DNA of 53,268 bases from Streptomyces sp. CT34. GTDB taxonomy: Bacteria > Actinomycetota > Actinomycetes > Streptomycetales > Streptomycetaceae. The position numbers and the translations under genes are program-made. Of the stretch, positions 25,021 to 34,848 are shown in pieces (the stretch's first letter is position 1; each line of letters begins with the position of its first letter). The notes under the pieces were generated by a model. It saw nothing but the letters and a program-made list of their open reading frames with translations. It was not told where the DNA came from and searched no databases. The stretch covers positions 1,630,728 through 1,683,995 of the forward strand of contig NZ_KN708638.1 of the NCBI RefSeq assembly GCF_000805335.1, given 5' to 3'.

Positions 25021-25866
25021 TCAGAGCAGCGCGGCGCGCGGACCGTCGGGCTGATCGAGGCGGCGCTCGTGAACGGCGCGGGCGATCTCCGAGACCTCGG
25101 CCTCGGTGAGCTTCTTGAAGCCCTCTTCCGTGATCACCGTGACGATCGGGTAGATCCGCCGCGCCATGTCCGGCCCGCCGGTCGCCGAGTCGTCGTCGGC
25201 GGCGTCGTACAGCGCCTGGACGACGGCGGTGGCGGCCTGATGCTCCGTGAAGTCCTCGCGGAAGAGCTTCTTCAGCGCACTGCGCGCGAAGACCGAGCCG
25301 GAGCCCGTCGCCGCGAAGCCGTGCTCCTCCGAGCGCCCGCCGGTGACGTCGTACGAGAAGATACGGCCCTTCTCGCGGTCGATGTCGTAGCCGGCGAACA
25401 GCGGCACCACGGCGAGGCCCTGCATGGCCATCCCGAGGTTGCTGCGAATCATCGTCGAGAGGCGGTTCGCCTTGCCCTCCAGGGAGAGTTGGGTCCCCTC
25501 GACCTTCTCGAAGTGCTCCAGTTCCAGCTGGAACAGCTTGACCATCTCCACCGCGAGCCCGGCCGTGCCCGCGATACCGACCGCCGAGTACTCGTCTGCC
25601 GGGAAGACCTTCTCGATGTCGCGCTGCGCGATCACATTGCCCATCGTCGCCCGACGGTCACCGGCGAGCACCACACCGCCGGGGAAGGACGTCGCCACGA
25701 TGGTCGTGCCGTGCGGCGCCTCGATGGCGCCCTGCACCGGCGGCAACGGGCGCTTGCCCGGCAGCAGCTCGGGCGAGTGGTCACCGAGAAAGTCCATGAA
25801 CGAGGACGACCCGGGCGTCAGGAAGGCAGCCGGTAGACGCCCGGTGCTTCGAGGATTGGCTTCCAC
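25021..25866 (-). CDS. prcB: PrcB, 20S proteasome beta (catalytic) subunit
   Basis: This 281-residue precursor has a 53-residue propeptide (from [17 protein letters not shown]) that should be removed autocatalytically at [11 protein letters not shown]. That leaves Thr54 as the N-terminal nucleophile of a 228-residue mature subunit. The catalytic-core segments [20 protein letters not shown] and [20 protein letters not shown] are intact. The start overlaps the end of the HNH gene by 49 bases, so prcB translation is probably coupled to it. Confidence 0.97.
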   Translation of the reverse strand: MEANPRSTGRLPAAFLTPGSSSFMDFLGDHSPELLPGKRPLPPVQGAIEAPHGTTIVATSFPGGVVLAGDRRATMGNVIAQRDIEKVFPADEYSAVGIAGTAGLAVEMVKLFQLELEHFEKVEGTQLSLEGKANRLSTMIRSNLGMAMQGLAVVPLFAGYDIDREKGRIFSYDVTGGRSEEHGFAATGSGSVFARSALKKLFREDFTEHQAATAVVQALYDAADDDSATGGPDMARRIYPIVTVITEEGFKKLTEAEVSEIARAVHERRLDQPDGPRAALL

Positions 25867-26411
25867 ACGTTTCCTTCCAGATACTCAGCCGCCCGCCTCA
25901 AGGCGTCCGGCCGATCCTTGAATTGGCCCAAGGCTGCATTGCAGCTGAAGCACAGTACGCCTCGGACTTTACCCGTCTCGTGATCGTGATCCACATGCGC
26001 GGGAGCGGCGTCCAAGCAGATTACGCACAGCCCCCACTGCTCCTTGACCAGAGCGTCACGCTCGGCTTCGGTGATGCCGTACTGGCGCTTCAGGTGACGG
26101 ACCCGCCCTTTCGCTGCTTTACACGGCTTGCAGAGCGTGGCGAATCCATCCGAAGTGCGACGATTCCGATGCCACTCGCTGTGCGGTTTAGCCTCCCCAC
26201 ACGTGCGGCAATGCTTGTACCCTTCCGGCGCCTCGACTTTCGGCCTGACATTCTTGCCGCGAGCAAGCTGGCGCGCCTGGTGGTACGCCGCCGCACACTC
26301 ACGGCAGTACGCCTGGAGGCCATCTCGCATGGACCTGTTGCCGGCGAACGCCACCCGCGGTTTCCGCTCCCGGCACCGCGAGCAACGCCGCCCCTCGTCC
26401 GCCTTGGACAA
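25818..26411 (-). CDS. Free-standing HNH nuclease of the endonuclease VII family
   Basis: This 197-residue protein has three zinc knuckles: CSRCRERKP with [15 protein letters not shown] with CKPCK, and CVICL with CFSCN. The HNH core is [20 protein letters not shown] followed by AALG, the hallmark of T4-endonuclease-VII-like proteins. The start is TTG at 26411, supported by GGGGAGGG just upstream and an in-frame TAG directly before it. It lies between pup and prcB and overlaps prcB. It could be a homing-type or recombination nuclease that settled in the proteasome operon. Local AT content and plainer codon use than its neighbours support acquisition. Confidence 0.85.
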   Translation of the reverse strand: MSKADEGRRCSRCRERKPRVAFAGNRSMRDGLQAYCRECAAAYHQARQLARGKNVRPKVEAPEGYKHCRTCGEAKPHSEWHRNRRTSDGFATLCKPCKAAKGRVRHLKRQYGITEAERDALVKEQWGLCVICLDAAPAHVDHDHETGKVRGVLCFSCNAALGQFKDRPDALRRAAEYLEGNVWKPILEAPGVYRLPS

Positions 26412-26427
26412 CTACACCCTCCCCTAT

Positions 26428-26452
26428 TTCAACCTTCATTTTGAAGGTTGAA
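26428..26452. repeat. AT-rich perfect hairpin between pup and the HNH gene
   Basis: TTCAACCTTCA (26428-26438) and TGAAGGTTGAA (26442-26452) form an 11-bp perfect stem with a 3-base loop. It begins directly after the pup stop codon and ends 17 bases before the HNH TTG start. Its composition is strikingly AT-rich for this genome. It may be an mRNA processing or attenuation site, or an insertion scar. Confidence 0.8.
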
Positions 26453-26671
26453 TCACTCCCCACCCTTCTGAACGAAGGAACGCACGAAATCCTCGGCGTT
26501 CTCCTCGAGTACGTCATCGATTTCGTCGAGGACCGAGTCCACGTCGTCGCTCAGCTTCTCCTGCCGCTCCTTGAGGTCCTCGGAGACCTGCGCGTCCTGC
26601 GTCTGCTCCTCGACCTCTTCGGTGGAACGGGTGGCCTTCTGCTGTCCGCCGCCGCTGTCCTTGGTCGCCAT
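26453..26671 (-). CDS. pup: Pup, prokaryotic ubiquitin-like protein
   Basis: Pup is a 72-residue, disordered, acidic modifier. It opens MATKDSGGGQQKATR, has the helix-forming central part LSDDVDSVLDEIDDVLEENA that binds the ARC/Mpa coiled coil, and ends FVQKGGE. The last codon is GAG (Glu), not Gln, so the deamidation step by Dop is not required before PafA attaches it. The start is ATG at 26671. Confidence 0.97.
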   Translation of the reverse strand: MATKDSGGGQQKATRSTEEVEEQTQDAQVSEDLKERQEKLSDDVDSVLDEIDDVLEENAEDFVRSFVQKGGE

Positions 26672-26827
26672 ATCCCTCACCCCGCTCGGTTCGCCCCGCT
26701 CGATGTGACCTTCAAGATCCGACCCTACAAGCAGGGTCCGACATCGGCCCTGCACTTCCTGCAACGCCCGGGAGTCACCTCGATGATTCCCACGCCGCGA
26801 CCTTTTCAGCCGCGGATCAGCTGCCGA

Positions 26828-26847
26828 TCATGGCGAATTTGCCATGA
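26828..26847 (-). repeat. Short inverted repeat just past dop
   Basis: TCATGGC (26828-26834) and GCCATGA (26841-26847) form a 7-bp stem around gaattt, 12 bases beyond the dop stop. It could weakly attenuate read-through into pup. Confidence 0.4.
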
Positions 26848-26859
26848 ACCTGCCGCAAG

Positions 26860-28371
26860 TCAGCGGCCGGACAACGTCCTGACCAGCTCTTCTGCCGTCC
26901 GGCACCGGTCCAGCAGCTCCTTGACGTGCTTACGGGTCCCGCGCAGCGGCTCCAGCGTGGGCACCCGTTGCAGGGAGTCACGGCCGGGCAGATCGAAAAT
27001 GACCGAATCCCACGAGGCGGCGGCGACATCGTCCGCGTACTGCTCCAGGCACCGGCCGCGGAAGTAGGCCCTGGTGTCCTCCGGAGGCTTCAGCTCGGCC
27101 CGCTCGACCGCGGGCTCGTCCAGGAGTCGCCTCATCTTGCCGCGGGCCGCCAGACGGTTGTACAGGCCCTTCTCCGGACGCACGTCGGCGTACTGGAGGT
27201 CGATGAGGTGCAGCCGGGCGGAGTCCCAGTCCAGGCCGTCCCGCCGGCGGTAGCCCTCCATGAGCTCGCGCTTGGCGACCCAGTCCAGCTCGCCGGACAG
27301 GCTCATCGGGTCGTTCTCCAGCCGCCCGAGCACGTCCTCCCACCGGGTCAGGACGTCCTTGGTCTGCTCGTCGGCATCCGCCCCGTAGCGGTCCTCGACG
27401 TATTTGCGGGCCAGCTCGAAGTACTCCATCTGGAGCTGTACGGCGGTGAGCGTACGGCCGCTGCGGAGCGTGATCAGGTATTGCAGCGTGGGGTCGTGCG
27501 AGACGTGGTGCAGGGTGCGTACGGGCTGATCGACGGCAAGATCGACGGCGATGAAGCCGTCCTCGATCATGGACAGCACCAGCGAGGTGGTGCCCAGCTT
27601 CAGGTACGTGGAGATCTCGGAGAGGTTCGCGTCACCGATGATCACATGCAGCCGGCGGTACTTCTCCGCGTCCGCGTGCGGTTCGTCGCGGGTGTTGATG
27701 ATGGGCCGCTTGAGGGTCGTCTCCAGGCCCACCTCCACCTCGAAGTAGTCGGCGCGCTGGCTGATCTGGAAGCCGTGCTCGTGGCCGTCCTGGCCGATTC
27801 CGACCCGGCCGGCGCCGGTGATGACCTGCCGGGAGACGAAGAACGGCGTCAGGTGGCGCACGATGTCCGAGAAGGGGGTCTCCCGCTTCATCAGGTAGTT
27901 CTCGTGCGTCCCGTAGGAGGCGCCCTTGTTGTCGGTGTTGTTCTTGTAGAGGTGGATCGGCTGGGCGCCGGGGACCTGGGCGGCCCGCTCGGCGGCCTCG
28001 GCCATGATCCGCTCGCCGGCCTTGTCCCAGAGGACCGCGTCGCGCGGATTGGTGACCTCGGGGGCGCTGTACTCGGGGTGTGCGTGGTCGACGTAGAGCC
28101 TGGCCCCGTTGGTGAGGATCACGTTGGCCAGGCCGATGTCCTCGTCGGTGAGCTGGCTGGAGTCGGCGGCCTCGCGGGCGAGGTCGAAGCCGCGGGCGTC
28201 CCGCAGCGGGTTCTCCTCCTCGAAGTCCCAGCGGGCACGGCGTGCCCGGTGCATCGCCGCCGCGTAGGCGTTGACGACCTGGGACGAGGTGAGCATGGCA
28301 TTGGCATTCGGGTGGCCGGGGACGGAGATCCCGTACTCCGTCTCGATCCCCATTACTCGCCGTACGGTCAT
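26860..28371 (-). CDS. dop: Dop, depupylase (deamidase of Pup)
   Basis: Dop (503 residues) hydrolyses the Pup-substrate isopeptide bond and, in GGQ species, deamidates Pup. It shares the PafA fold: [20 protein letters not shown], catalytic Asp95 in [36 protein letters not shown] and [20 protein letters not shown]. It differs from PafA in the inserted Dop-loop (about residues 42-80, [20 protein letters not shown]). Because Pup here already ends in Glu, Dop is expected to act mainly as a depupylase and Pup recycler. Confidence 0.97.
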   Translation of the reverse strand: MTVRRVMGIETEYGISVPGHPNANAMLTSSQVVNAYAAAMHRARRARWDFEEENPLRDARGFDLAREAADSSQLTDEDIGLANVILTNGARLYVDHAHPEYSAPEVTNPRDAVLWDKAGERIMAEAAERAAQVPGAQPIHLYKNNTDNKGASYGTHENYLMKRETPFSDIVRHLTPFFVSRQVITGAGRVGIGQDGHEHGFQISQRADYFEVEVGLETTLKRPIINTRDEPHADAEKYRRLHVIIGDANLSEISTYLKLGTTSLVLSMIEDGFIAVDLAVDQPVRTLHHVSHDPTLQYLITLRSGRTLTAVQLQMEYFELARKYVEDRYGADADEQTKDVLTRWEDVLGRLENDPMSLSGELDWVAKRELMEGYRRRDGLDWDSARLHLIDLQYADVRPEKGLYNRLAARGKMRRLLDEPAVERAELKPPEDTRAYFRGRCLEQYADDVAAASWDSVIFDLPGRDSLQRVPTLEPLRGTRKHVKELLDRCRTAEELVRTLSGR

Positions 28372-28598
28372 GCGGCCCTCCTTGCCCGGCGGCGGCCCCG
28401 GATGGGGCCGGCGCTCAAGTACCGCTGCGCTTCCGGTCCGTGTGCGTGCCCCGCGTCAGCACAGCGTGACGCAGCGGTACCGAAGAGCCTAGAACGCCTT
28501 TGCGGCGCTGGGGAGATCATTACAGTCATTGCTCCAGTCCGGTTTTCCCTGGTTCATCGCTGCCGTCGGGGGGCGGTCCGCTCGCCCCCGCAAAAGCG

Positions 28599-28638
28599 TC
28601 CGGCTGCGGACGCCCCGTGCAGGACATCCGCAGCCGGA
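28599..28638 (-). terminator. Terminator downstream of arc
   Basis: A 12-bp perfect stem TCCGGCTGCGGA/TCCGCAGCCGGA (28599-28610/28627-28638) lies just past the arc stop at 28647. It separates arc from dop transcription. Confidence 0.75.
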
Positions 28639-28646
28639 GAGCGGTG

Positions 28647-30413
28647 TTACAGGTATTGGCCGGTATTGGCCACCGTGTCGATGGAGCGACCGGTGTCCGC
28701 GCCCTGCTTTCCGGTGACGAGGGTGCGGATGTATACGATCCGCTCGCCCTTCTTGCCGGAGATCCGGGCCCAGTCGTCCGGGTTGGTGGTGTTGGGCAGG
28801 TCCTCGTTCTCCTTGAACTCGTCCACGCACGCCTGGAGGAGGTGGGAGACCCGCAGACCCTTCTGGTTGTGCTCGAGGAAAGCCTTGATGGCCATCTTCT
28901 TCGCACGTCCGACGATGTTTTCGATCATCGCGCCGGAGTTGAAGTCCTTGAAGTAAAGGACTTCCTTGTCACCATTGGCATAGGTGACCTCCAGGAATCG
29001 GTTTTCCTCGGATTCCGCGTACATCTGCTCGACGACCGACTGAATCATCCCGCTGACCGCGGCTGTGCGCGAATCGCCGTGCTCGGCGAGATCGTCGGCG
29101 TGCAGCGGGAGGTTTTCCGTGAGGTACTTCGAGAAGATGTCCTTGGCGGCCTCCGCGTCCGGACGCTCGATCTTGATTTTCACGTCGAGGCGGCCGGGGC
29201 GCAGGATCGCCGGGTCGATCATGTCCTCGCGGTTCGAGGCACCGATGACGATGACGTTCTCCAGGCCCTCCACACCGTCGATCTCGGAGAGCAGCTGCGG
29301 GACGATGGTGTTCTCCACGTCCGAGCTGACGCCGGATCCCCGGGTGCGGAAGAGGGAGTCCATCTCGTCGAAGAAGACGATGACGGGCGTGCCCTCGCTC
29401 GCCTTTTCCCTGGCGCGCTGGAAGACCAGGCGGATGTGCCGCTCGGTCTCGCCGACGTACTTGTTGAGCAGCTCGGGGCCCTTGATGTTGAGGAAGAAGC
29501 TCTTCCCGGCCGGCTGCCCGGTGACCTCGGCGACCTTCTTGGCAAGGGAGTTGGCGACCGCCTTGGCGATGAGCGTCTTGCCGCAGCCGGGCGGGCCGTA
29601 GAGCAAGACACCCTTGGGCGGCCGGAGTTCGTGTTCCTTGAAGAGGTCGGGGTAGAGGTAGGGGAGCTCGACCGCGTCCCGGATCTGCTCGATCTGGCCG
29701 CCCAGACCGCCGATCTTGGTGTAGTCGATATCCGGAACCTCTTCGAGGACCAGTTCCTCGACCTCGCTCTTCGGGATGACCTCGTAGACATAGCCGGAGC
29801 GGGATTCGAGCAGCAGGGCGTCGCCGGGGCGGATGGTGGTGTCCAGCAGTGGCTCGGCGAGCCGCACCACCCGCTCCTCGTCGGTGTGCCCGATCACCAG
29901 CGCGCGCTCGCCGTCCTCAAGGATTTCCTTGAGGGTGACGATGTCGCCGGCGCACTCGAACTCCATGGCCTCGACCACGTTGAGCGCTTCGTTGAGCATC
30001 ACCTCTTGGCCGCGCCGGAGGTCGTCGATCTCAACGCTGGGGCTGACGTTCACCCGGAGCTTTCGGCCTCCGGTGAAAATGTCGACCGTGCCGTCCTCGT
30101 TCGCCTGCAGGAAGACACCGAAGCCGGCCGGCGGCTGGGCGAGCCGGTCGACCTCCTCCTTGAGCGCGACGATCTGGTCGCGGGCCTCGCGGAGCGTATT
30201 GGCGAGACGCTCGTTCTGAGCGGAAACGCCGGCCAGGTTGGTCTGCAGCTCGACGATCCGCTCTTCGAGAATCCTCGTGTGCCGCGGAGAGTCGGCGAGC
30301 TTGCGTCGCAGGACGGCGATCTCCTGCTCAAGATAGGCAACCTGGCCGGCTGGATCTTCAGACCCGCGCCCCGGCCGGATGCCGCGGTTGATGTCGTCGT
30401 CGTGGGCTGCCAC
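28647..30413 (-). CDS. arc: ARC/Mpa, proteasomal AAA ATPase
   Basis: This 588-residue ring-forming ATPase recognises Pup, unfolds pupylated proteins and feeds them to the 20S core. The layout is an N-terminal coiled coil (about 22-95, [33 protein letters not shown]) that zips onto Pup, an OB-fold interdomain, then the AAA module with Walker [12 protein letters not shown] (about 270-280) and Walker [19 protein letters not shown] (about 345). The C-terminus ends TGQYL, with the penultimate Tyr needed to open the proteasome gate. The GTG at 30413 has a strong GGAGG-rich site; an upstream TTG is disfavoured. Confidence 0.97.
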   Translation of the reverse strand: MAAHDDDINRGIRPGRGSEDPAGQVAYLEQEIAVLRRKLADSPRHTRILEERIVELQTNLAGVSAQNERLANTLREARDQIVALKEEVDRLAQPPAGFGVFLQANEDGTVDIFTGGRKLRVNVSPSVEIDDLRRGQEVMLNEALNVVEAMEFECAGDIVTLKEILEDGERALVIGHTDEERVVRLAEPLLDTTIRPGDALLLESRSGYVYEVIPKSEVEELVLEEVPDIDYTKIGGLGGQIEQIRDAVELPYLYPDLFKEHELRPPKGVLLYGPPGCGKTLIAKAVANSLAKKVAEVTGQPAGKSFFLNIKGPELLNKYVGETERHIRLVFQRAREKASEGTPVIVFFDEMDSLFRTRGSGVSSDVENTIVPQLLSEIDGVEGLENVIVIGASNREDMIDPAILRPGRLDVKIKIERPDAEAAKDIFSKYLTENLPLHADDLAEHGDSRTAAVSGMIQSVVEQMYAESEENRFLEVTYANGDKEVLYFKDFNSGAMIENIVGRAKKMAIKAFLEHNQKGLRVSHLLQACVDEFKENEDLPNTTNPDDWARISGKKGERIVYIRTLVTGKQGADTGRSIDTVANTGQYL

Positions 30414-30662
30414 GGTCCTCACCTCCTCCAAGGAGCTGGACGCTTCCTGACCCTACCTGGGCCGGTGCAGGTTGAAACCCCTAGATCGAAAAGACTGTCG
30501 GGGTGTGTCCGATCTTCACCCTTGCGCACGTCCTCACGCCAAGGGAATACCCACCCAACAACATCGGAAAGCGAGCGGTTGTATCGTCGAGTCGGTCAAC
30601 ACCCGTCAGGGCTGGCGCCACTTAGACAAAAACGGTTCACGTACGCAGGAACGGCAGGCGAG

Positions 30663-30956
30663 ATGACCGCGCAGGACGAAGCACCGGAGCTGGAAGTCTG
30701 GATCGACCAGGACCTGTGCACCGGGGACGGCATCTGCGCGCAGTACGCGCCGGAGGTCTTCGAGCTGGACATCGACGGCCTGGCCTATGTCAAGAGCGCG
30801 GACGACGAGCTGTTGCAGGAGAAGGGGGCCACAACGCCCGTCCCCCTGCCGCTGCTCAACGATGTGCGGGACTCGGCCAACGAGTGTCCCGGCGACTGCA
30901 TCCACGTGCGCCGCGTCGCCGACCAGGTCGAGGTCTACGGGCCGGACGCCGGCTGA
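30663..30956 (+). CDS. Small ferredoxin
   Basis: The product has 97 residues. The cluster ligands appear to be DLCTGDGIC (C-x5-C) and the NECPGDC motif near the C-terminus. This arrangement fits the 3Fe-4S or 4Fe-4S ferredoxins that feed electrons to actinobacterial cytochromes P450. No P450 gene is adjacent, so the partner is unknown. It is divergent from arc across a 249-base shared upstream region. Confidence 0.9.
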   Translation: MTAQDEAPELEVWIDQDLCTGDGICAQYAPEVFELDIDGLAYVKSADDELLQEKGATTPVPLPLLNDVRDSANECPGDCIHVRRVADQVEVYGPDAG

Positions 30957-31045
30957 ACAGCACGTATCACGCGGTGTGGACGCGTACGGACAGGGCGTAG
31001 GCGAGACACGGGAGATCGGCGGACGCGAGCACGTCGGGTGAGGGA

Positions 31046-31627
31046 TCAGGCACCCTCGGTGGTGCCGTCGGCGGGGAGTTCGCTCTGGACGAACTTCCCG
31101 CCCTGCCATTGCCACTTGACGCTCTTGTGGACGTCGGGGCAGCAGCGCGGCACATCGAGCGTGGAGTAGCCGAGCAGCGTCGTGGAGATCTCCCGGCCCT
31201 GGATGCCGATGTCCTGGACCGTGAGCCGCCGGTCGGGCGCCAGAAGGGTCGCGACGATGCGCGGTGCGGCCTTGGGGTCGGAGGGCTGCGCGAGGACGTA
31301 GACGCCGCTGGGCGGGGTCCCGGCCTCGGTGTGGCAGCGGACCACGGCGACGGTCTCCGTACCGCCGGTGCCGTCGAGGTCGCCGGAGACCTTGTCGGTC
31401 ACGTCGAGGCGGTTGGGCCCGCAGTTGACGGGAAACACCACCCGGCTCGGGTCGGGAGCCGGCGCGGGCCGCGCGGACCGGGTGGTGGCGACCGCCGTGG
31501 CCGTGGCGTCGGGCGGCTGGATGAGGGACGAGACCGCGATGACCGCCGAGACGGCGGTCGCGGTGGCGAGCCAGTGCATGGGGTGGGGCTGGGTGTGCAA
31601 CAGGTCCTGGCCTGCCAAGGGCTGCAC
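31046..31627 (-). CDS. Secreted or membrane-anchored hypothetical protein
   Basis: The 193-residue protein has a hydrophobic N-terminal stretch (MHWLATATAVSAVIAVSSLI), then a Pro/Ala-rich linker and a soluble domain. The domain has four or more cysteines, including RCCPD, and an acidic GDLDGTGG loop of the type seen in repeat-domain secreted proteins. I do not recognise the family. The GTG at 31627 follows AGGAG with nine bases spacing; an internal ATG at 31579 would leave only the signal part. Confidence 0.7.
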   Translation of the reverse strand: MQPLAGQDLLHTQPHPMHWLATATAVSAVIAVSSLIQPPDATATAVATTRSARPAPAPDPSRVVFPVNCGPNRLDVTDKVSGDLDGTGGTETVAVVRCHTEAGTPPSGVYVLAQPSDPKAAPRIVATLLAPDRRLTVQDIGIQGREISTTLLGYSTLDVPRCCPDVHKSVKWQWQGGKFVQSELPADGTTEGA

Positions 31628-31821
31628 GTGGGGTAACTCCTGTGAAGTGCTGTGGCGGTGGGAGTGCCCAGCATCGTTCCACAGGAGGGGTCGGCAAGGA
31701 ACCGGCGGGGGCGGAGTTTTCCGTGCAGATGCCGGGGTGGAAACGAAACGGCGCCGCCGGCGGTTCCCCGGCGGGGAACTCGTCGGCGGCGCCTGGTGGT
31801 TCGGCGGCCGGAGCGGGCGCG

Positions 31822-32850
31822 TCAGCCGTGCTCGTTGGAGCCGTCCGGGCGGGCGGACGCCGCCCCGTCGGGCCTACCGGGGACGCCATTCTCCCGCCCG
31901 CCCGGCACGCTCTTCTCCCGCCCGCCCGGCACGCTCTTCTCCCGCCCGCCCGGCACGCTCTTCTCCCGCCCGCCCGGCCCTGCGTAGTCCTCCCCGTAAG
32001 CGCCCTTGGCCGGTCGGCGGCGGCGCAGCGGGGGCTCGACTCCGTCGGCGAGACGGCGTGCGGTGAGCAGGAAGCCGGTGTGGCCGATCATGCGGTGGTC
32101 GGGGCGGACGGCGAGGCCCTCGACGTGCCAGGTGCGGACCATGGTCTCCCAGGCCGACGGCTCGTTGAAGGTGCCGTGTTCGCGGATCGCCTCGACCGTG
32201 CGGGCCAGCTGCGTGGTGGTGGCCACGTAGGCGCAGAGGATGCCGCCGGGCACCAGGGCCTTGGAGACCGCCTCCAGGCACTCCCAGGGGGCGAGCATGT
32301 CCAGGATGACGCGGTCGACGTCGGTGTCGGAGAGGTTGTCCTGGAGGTCGCCGACGGTGAGCGTCCAGGCGGGGTGCGGGCCGCCGAAGTAGCGCTCCAC
32401 GTTCTGCGTGGCGATCTCGGCGAAGTCGGCGCGGCGCTCGTAGGAGTGCAGCATGCCGTCGTCGCCGATGGCGCGCAGCAGGAAGCTGCTGAGGGAGCCG
32501 GATCCCACGCCCGCCTCGACGACGCGGGCGCCGGGGAAGATGTCGGCCATCGCCAGGATCTGCCCCGCGTCCTTGGGGTAGACCACGGCGGCGCCGCGGG
32601 GCATGGACAGGACGTAGTCGGGGAGCAGGGGGCGCAGCGCGAGGTAGGCGACGTTCCCGGTGGTACGGACAACACTGCCCTCGGGAGCGCCGATCAGCTC
32701 GTCGTGGGGGAAGGCTCCCTTGTGGGTGTGGAAGCTCTTGCCCTCTTCGAGCGTGAAGGTGTAGTGGCGTCCCTTGGGGTCGGTGAGCTGGACCTGGTCC
32801 CCGACCTTGAAGGGCCCGCGACGGCGGGCGGCACCGGTCGGTTCGGACAT
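31822..32850 (-). CDS. trmI: TrmI, tRNA (adenine-58-N1)-methyltransferase
   Basis: The 342-residue protein has an N-terminal OB-like part (GDQVQLTDPKGRHYTFTLEE) and a Rossmann methyltransferase core. The SAM-binding motif is VVEAGVGSGSLSSFLLRAIG, followed by HSYERRADFAEIATQNVE, DRVILDMLAPWECLEAVSKA and GGILCAYVATTTQL. It should make m1A58 in the T-loop of tRNAs. The C-terminal tail carries three perfect copies of the octapeptide GGREKSVP plus a variant. This is an unusual repeat not needed for catalysis, encoded by 24-base units at 31891-31979. Confidence 0.93.
   Translation of the reverse strand: MSEPTGAARRRGPFKVGDQVQLTDPKGRHYTFTLEEGKSFHTHKGAFPHDELIGAPEGSVVRTTGNVAYLALRPLLPDYVLSMPRGAAVVYPKDAGQILAMADIFPGARVVEAGVGSGSLSSFLLRAIGDDGMLHSYERRADFAEIATQNVERYFGGPHPAWTLTVGDLQDNLSDTDVDRVILDMLAPWECLEAVSKALVPGGILCAYVATTTQLARTVEAIREHGTFNEPSAWETMVRTWHVEGLAVRPDHRMIGHTGFLLTARRLADGVEPPLRRRRPAKGAYGEDYAGPGGREKSVPGGREKSVPGGREKSVPGGRENGVPGRPDGAASARPDGSNEHG
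31891..31979 (-). repeat. 24-bp tandem repeats in the 3' end of trmI
   Basis: Units begin at 31891, 31915 and 31939 and are identical. A partial fourth runs from 31963 to about 31979. Each encodes eight residues of the TrmI tail. Confidence 0.9.
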
Positions 32851-33361
32851 GTGACCAGCCTACCGGCCGTACGGCATGCCCCGTACCAGGGGAGCGGCGG
32901 GCGGGGGGCCGGGGCCGCGGGGCGGGCCGTGCTGCGGACGGGCGGCGGGCGGCGGGCGGCGGCCAGGAGGCCGGCGGTGGGGCCGCCGGTGCCAGGGTGC
33001 GCGGGGCGGCTATCGGGGCGGTCGAACGCGGCTGTCCCCCCGGCTGGGGGCTACCCAAGGGTGCGCGGCGAGAACCGCGGGTGCGGGGAGGGGCCGGGCC
33101 GGGCCGGCGTGGGGTGCGGCCGGAGCAGGCGGGTGCGGCGGCCCCGTCAGGACGGCGGGGTGCGGCCGGTGCGGGTCCGTAGGGACACCCGGGACTCGCG
33201 GGACGCCCGGGACGCCCGGAGGCGCGAGCGGGGCCGGTCAGGCATGGACGGCCGGGGGCGGACCGGCGGCCCCAGGACGACGCACGGCCGGGCGCGGACC
33301 TGGCGAACAAACCTCAGGACGGACGGTCGCAGGCGCGCGGCAGGGCGCAGCCGGGGCGTCC
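32851..33361. other. 511-base GC-rich gap between trmI and the site-2 protease
   Basis: No supported gene is seen. Long open frames here lack a start, family resemblance or sensible composition and run through shadow translations. The stretch is full of G-runs and short direct repeats (gggcggcgggcggcgggcgg near 32939) and may simply be non-coding. Confidence 0.5.
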
Positions 33362-34624
33362 TCAGGACGGGCGGGCCATGGCGGCGACGAAGGCGCGTTC
33401 CACGTCGGCGGTGGAGAGGACGCCGTAGATCTCGCCGGTGTCCTCGACGACCAGGTACTCCGTGGCGGGCGTGGCGCGGAGGTACTCCAGGAGGTTTTCG
33501 CCGGCCAGCTCGGCGCCGACGCGCATCCCGTCCCTGAGGTCCTGGGCCAGGGTGCCCACGGAGACCCAGGGACGGCGGTGGTCGGGGATGCCGACGATGG
33601 CGGCCTCGCGGACCAGGGCGGTGGGGGTGCCCTGGCGGTCGACGACCACCAGGGCGCGGGCGCCGGCGTCGTTGGCGCGGCGCAGCGCCTCGGAGAGCGG
33701 GGTGTCGGTCTCGACGGGGATGGCGCGCCGGGTGAGCGTACGGGCGGTGAGGTCGGGGAGGCGTTCGCGCAGCCGGGCCATGCGGAGGCTGTTGCCGGCG
33801 CCGGTCCAGATGATCGCGGCCAGGATCGCGGCGAGCAGGGCGTCGGTGAGCGAGTCGGCGCCGCCGATCTCCTCGGGGGCGCGGCCGAGGGCGCCGGTGT
33901 GGGTGAGCAGCGGCAGGCCGATGAGGACGGTGACGGCGAGCGCGCGGCCGACCCAGGCGGCGGCAACGGTGCCGCTCATGGGCTTGCCGGTGATCTTCCA
34001 GACGACGGCGCGCAGCATCCGGCCGCCGTCCAGGGGGAGGCCGGGGAGCAGGTTGAAGATCGCGACGATGAGGTTGGAGATCATCAGGCCGGCGAGCAGG
34101 ACGCCGGGGACGGTGCCCGCTTCGACCATCTGCATGCCCACGTAGAAGACGCCGGCGAGGACGAGGGAGAGCAGCGGGCCGACGAAGGCGAGGACGAATT
34201 CCCGGCCGGGGGTCTCGGTCTCCTTCTCGATCTCGGAGACGCCGCCGAAGAACTGGAGCTGGATGCGGCGTACCGGGAGCTTGAAGCTGAGCGCGGCGAC
34301 GGTGTGTGCGAGTTCGTGGACGAGCACGGAGGCGTAGAAGGCGACCGCGAAGAAGAGGGAGACCAGGTAGCGGGCGGCGCCGAGCTCGGGCAGCACGCGC
34401 TCCAGTTGGCCGCCGAAGACCCAGGTGATCAGGGCGGCGACCAGGAACCAGCTGGGGGCGACGTAGACGGGCACGCCGAAGGGGCGGCCCATGAGGATGC
34501 CGCCGCCGACGCCCCGCTGCCTGACCGGCGCCGGTTCCTTGGCGCCGTCGCCGTGCTCGGGCTGCTGGGGCGGCTGGGCCTGCGCGGACTCCTTGGGGTC
34601 CTGCGGCTTCCCGCTCTCGTCCAC
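33362..34624 (-). CDS. Site-2 (RseP/Rip3-like) intramembrane metalloprotease with CBS domains
   Basis: This 420-residue S2P-family protease cuts membrane-spanning segments of target proteins. The zinc motif is HELAH (H103, E104, H107, in VLVHELAHTVAAL). The third zinc ligand motif is LLPGLPLDGGRML (about 192-203), within SNLIVAIFNLLPGLPLDGG. Four or more transmembrane helices surround these. Two CBS-type domains follow (about 290-410, FETDTPLSEALRRANDAGAR, LVVEDTGEIYGVLSTAD). The first 45 residues are polar and disordered. Its regulatory target, usually an anti-sigma factor, is not in the window. Confidence 0.93.
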   Translation of the reverse strand: MDESGKPQDPKESAQAQPPQQPEHGDGAKEPAPVRQRGVGGGILMGRPFGVPVYVAPSWFLVAALITWVFGGQLERVLPELGAARYLVSLFFAVAFYASVLVHELAHTVAALSFKLPVRRIQLQFFGGVSEIEKETETPGREFVLAFVGPLLSLVLAGVFYVGMQMVEAGTVPGVLLAGLMISNLIVAIFNLLPGLPLDGGRMLRAVVWKITGKPMSGTVAAAWVGRALAVTVLIGLPLLTHTGALGRAPEEIGGADSLTDALLAAILAAIIWTGAGNSLRMARLRERLPDLTARTLTRRAIPVETDTPLSEALRRANDAGARALVVVDRQGTPTALVREAAIVGIPDHRRPWVSVGTLAQDLRDGMRVGAELAGENLLEYLRATPATEYLVVEDTGEIYGVLSTADVERAFVAAMARPS

Positions 34625-34848
34625 GGCATCCCCTCGTCGAATACGGCATTGGCGCCTGCTCTGCGTGATAACTCGATCATGCAGGGCAAAGGTGCCCGAC
34701 GTCGATGGTATGCGGAGCTTCCCGCCGTGATCCGACGCGGGTGGCGGGGTGCCGGGGTCCGGTCCGCGCCGGGCGGTGCGCGGGCCGCGGCGTTCACCGT
34801 TCGTGACCCGTCGGCGATTGTCAGTGGCGGGCCGTAGGGTTCTGTGGC

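Noticed and set aside
26716..26740. HAIR/CIRCE-like heat-shock operator upstream of pup
   Set aside because: The inverted repeat (GACCCT/AGGGTC) is only 6 bp and does not match the CTTGAGT-N7-ACTCAAG pattern.
31891..31979. Possible CRISPR array
   Set aside because: Units are contiguous 24-base copies with no spacers and they stay in the trmI reading frame.
32876..34837. Long plus-strand open frame over the site-2 protease gene
   Set aside because: Its composition is Gly/Asp-rich shadow translation antisense to a clear protease with zinc motifs.
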